Positions 59,469 through 64,000 of a stretch of 64,000 bases of DNA are shown piece after piece; the stretch's first letter is position 1, and each line of letters starts with the position of its first letter. Location: positions 124,001 to 188,000 of the forward strand of contig NZ_FOLC01000005.1 of NCBI RefSeq assembly GCF_900112135.1. Reading direction: 5' to 3'. Both the position numbers and the translations under genes were made by a program. The stretch comes from Collimonas sp. OK412 (GTDB lineage: Bacteria > Pseudomonadota > Gammaproteobacteria > Burkholderiales > Burkholderiaceae_D). The notes under the pieces are model-generated. The model worked only from the letters and a program-made list of their open reading frames with translations. It had not been told where the DNA came from and made no database searches.

Positions 59469-59837
59469 ATGAAACCGTTGAAAGCGCCGACGCCGCGCCA
59501 GGCCAGCGGCCGGATGGCGGAAGACCGCGCGCTGGCCTACCTGCAGCAACGCGGATTAAAACTGGTCGAAAGGAATTTTCGCTGCAAGGGCGGTGAAATC
59601 GACCTGGTCCTGGCCGAGCCGGTTTCCGGCCTGCTGGTTTTTGTCGAAGTCAGGCAGCGCAACAGCCGGCGCTACGGCGGCGCCGCAGCCAGCGTCACGC
59701 GCAGCAAACAAGCCAAGCTGATCATCGCCGCCGAAGTGTTCCTGCAGCGCTACGCCCAGCCGCCGGCCTGCCGCTTCGATGTGGTCGCCATCGACGATGA
59801 CGTGATCGAATGGATCAGGCAGGCGTTCGAAACATGA
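59469..59837 (+). CDS. yraN: YraN family endonuclease-like protein
   Basis: 122 residues from ATG 59469; a GTG at 59442 overlapping lpoA is an alternative. The UPF0102 nuclease-like core is clear: ASGRMAEDRALAYLQQRG, RNFRCKGGEIDLVL (the E-I-D of a restriction-endonuclease-like site), FVEVRQRNSRRYGGA and the terminal CRFDVVAID. Function is unproven in the family, with suggested links to DNA processing. Between lpoA and diaA as in E. coli. Confidence 0.92.
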   Translation: MKPLKAPTPRQASGRMAEDRALAYLQQRGLKLVERNFRCKGGEIDLVLAEPVSGLLVFVEVRQRNSRRYGGAAASVTRSKQAKLIIAAEVFLQRYAQPPACRFDVVAIDDDVIEWIRQAFET

Positions 59838-59907
59838 TTAAGCTGCCGGCTTGACCGCTATAATCAGGCCACGATAACCATGGCAAGCATATCAGGCAGG
59901 AAACTAA

Positions 59908-61228
<1,321 letters not shown>

Positions 61229-61283
61229 TCGGCCTGCCTTTAGGGGCTGGATGGAATCCGGCTTGCTTTTCCGCTTCTTGTCA

Positions 61284-61289
61284 TATAAC
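61284..61289 (+). promoter_or_regulatory. Putative lemA promoter -10 element
   Basis: TATAAC lies 15 bases after TTGCTT (61263-61268), a short but possible spacing. Predicted transcription would start inside the 5' arm of the terminator at 61292-61325. Confidence 0.35.
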
Positions 61290-61291
61290 GT

Positions 61292-61325
61292 TGCCGCTGG
61301 ACAAATTGTCCGGCGGCTTTTTTTT
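61292..61325 (+). terminator. Intrinsic terminator of the dolP operon, abutting lemA
   Basis: GCCGCTGGACAA pairs with TTGTCCGGCGGC (one G-U) and is followed by eight T residues. The T-run ends only 10 bases before the lemA start. Confidence 0.9.
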
Positions 61326-61335
61326 GGGGAAAACC

Positions 61336-61926
61336 ATGATCGGCTTCATCATTTTTCTGGCAATCGTGCTCGCCATCGTGTTTTGGGCGGTCGGTATCTA
61401 CAACCGCCTGGTGAGCTTCCGCAACCGGTTCAAGAACTCGTTCGCCCAGATCGACGTGCAGCTCAAGCGCCGTTACGACCTGATCCCCAACCTGGTGGAA
61501 ACCGCCAAGGGCTACATGAAGCATGAACGCGAGACGCTGGAAGCGGTGATCGCGGCGCGCAACCAGGCCGTCAGCGCCAATGCCAAGGTCGGCGGCAACG
61601 CCACCGACGCGGCCGCGGTACAACAGATGGCGGCCAGCGAAGGCGCGCTCAGCGCCAGCCTGGGCAAGCTGTTTGCGTTGTCGGAAGCCTATCCGGACCT
61701 GAAAGCCAACCAGAACATGATGCAGCTGACGGAAGAGCTGACCGGCACTGAAAACAAGATCGGCTTTTCGCGCCAGGCATATAACGATAGCGTGATGGAA
61801 TACAACACCGCGATCGAACAATTCCCCGGCTCGATCTTCGCCAACATGTTTGCTTTCAAGCCGGCCGAATTGCTGCAGGCAACCGAAGCGCCTGAAGAAC
61901 GCAAGGCGGTCAAGGTGACGTTCTAA
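61336..61926 (+). CDS. lemA: LemA family protein
   Basis: 196 residues. One N-terminal membrane helix (about 2-22), then a helical LemA bundle with VSFRNRFKNSFAQIDVQLKR, RYDLIPNLVETAKGYM (about 46-61), ETLEAVIAARNQAV and GFSRQAYNDSVMEYNTAIE, ending with FPGSIFANMFAF. The gene precedes an M48-type peptidase by 33 bases, a widespread pairing whose mechanism is unknown. GGGGA ahead of the ATG overlaps the tail of the terminator. Confidence 0.95.
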   Translation: MIGFIIFLAIVLAIVFWAVGIYNRLVSFRNRFKNSFAQIDVQLKRRYDLIPNLVETAKGYMKHERETLEAVIAARNQAVSANAKVGGNATDAAAVQQMAASEGALSASLGKLFALSEAYPDLKANQNMMQLTEELTGTENKIGFSRQAYNDSVMEYNTAIEQFPGSIFANMFAFKPAELLQATEAPEERKAVKVTF

Positions 61927-61959
61927 GCCCGGCACGCAAGCGTAGCTGAAGCAGCGCGC

Positions 61960-63933
<1,974 letters not shown>

Positions 63934-63975
63934 CCGTTAATTTCGGGGCTTTCGGCAGAGCCGCTCCCAGATAGT

Positions 63976-63981
63976 TATAAT
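63976..63981 (+). promoter_or_regulatory. -10 hexamer near window end
   Basis: A consensus TATAAT 43 bases after the peptidase stop probably starts transcription of a gene beyond the window. A GGCTTTCGGCAGAGCC hairpin (63947-63962 region) lies between. Confidence 0.35.
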
Positions 63982-64000
63982 GGGTCTTTCCGGGTTTCGC

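Overview
The window is a chromosomal segment of a GC-rich betaproteobacterium. The MetX/MetW pair, the nlmA-like porin-glnK-amtB cluster, the gshA type, the DUF3460 and DUF3567 proteins and the gatC-gatA-X-gatB arrangement all point to Burkholderiales. Oxalobacteraceae (Collimonas or Herbaspirillum relatives) is the best guess, but the genus is inferred, not proven. Gene density is high. I see no rRNA, tRNA, CRISPR array, transposase or prophage.

Layout. 1-3.5 kb: rod-shape operon mreB-mreC-mreD-mrdA (minus strand, mrdA cut by the window edge). 3.7-7.7 kb: gatC-gatA-(secreted Cys protein)-gatB. 7.7-11.1 kb: DUF4124 protein, pyrE, exonuclease III, class II glutamine amidotransferase. 11.1-15.6 kb: accessory-looking stretch with an orphan BMP-family lipid/nucleoside-type binding protein, LysR regulator, DUF3096, orphan 2Fe-2S protein, tautomerase and isochorismatase pair, and a YefM/RelE-type toxin-antitoxin pair. 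15.6-18.4 kb: Lrp regulator divergent from ornithine aminotransferase plus an ArgZ/AgrE-like arginine-degrading enzyme. 18.5-22.3 kb: metH. 22.4-30.6 kb: purine salvage and catabolism (NCS2 permease, xdhABC, guaD). 30.6-35.4 kb: yeaG-yeaH-spoVR stress operon. 35.6-38.9 kb: ampG, metW and metX, with a SAM-II-type riboswitch candidate before metX. 38.9-44.1 kb: ptsI, ptsH, a Man-type EIIA, gshB, gshA. 44.4-47.9 kb: acetyltransferase, then the nitrogen-regulated porin-glnK-amtB cluster with NtrC and sigma-54 sites. 48.1-54.4 kb: MocR regulator/GNAT pair, ubiK, comM, TetR and three small lineage proteins. 54.5-64 kb: TrmB-like methyltransferase, kup, rsmI, lpoA-yraN-diaA-dolP, lemA and an M48 peptidase.

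How it fits together. Two methionine loci (metH; metXW) flank purine catabolism. Nitrogen handling recurs: arginine to ornithine to glutamate semialdehyde, purine breakdown to xanthine/urate, NtrC-controlled ammonium uptake, and the yeaG operon known for nitrogen starvation in enterics. The last 6 kb is an envelope-maintenance block whose order matches the E. coli yraL-yraM-yraN-yraO-yraP neighbourhood.

The most noteworthy non-coding signals are: the riboswitch with extra helices before metX; a family of four related intergenic repeats built on a GGGGACAG/CTGTCCCC palindrome, each sitting between two co-directional genes; the NtrC/sigma-54 region; and several compact palindromic operators.
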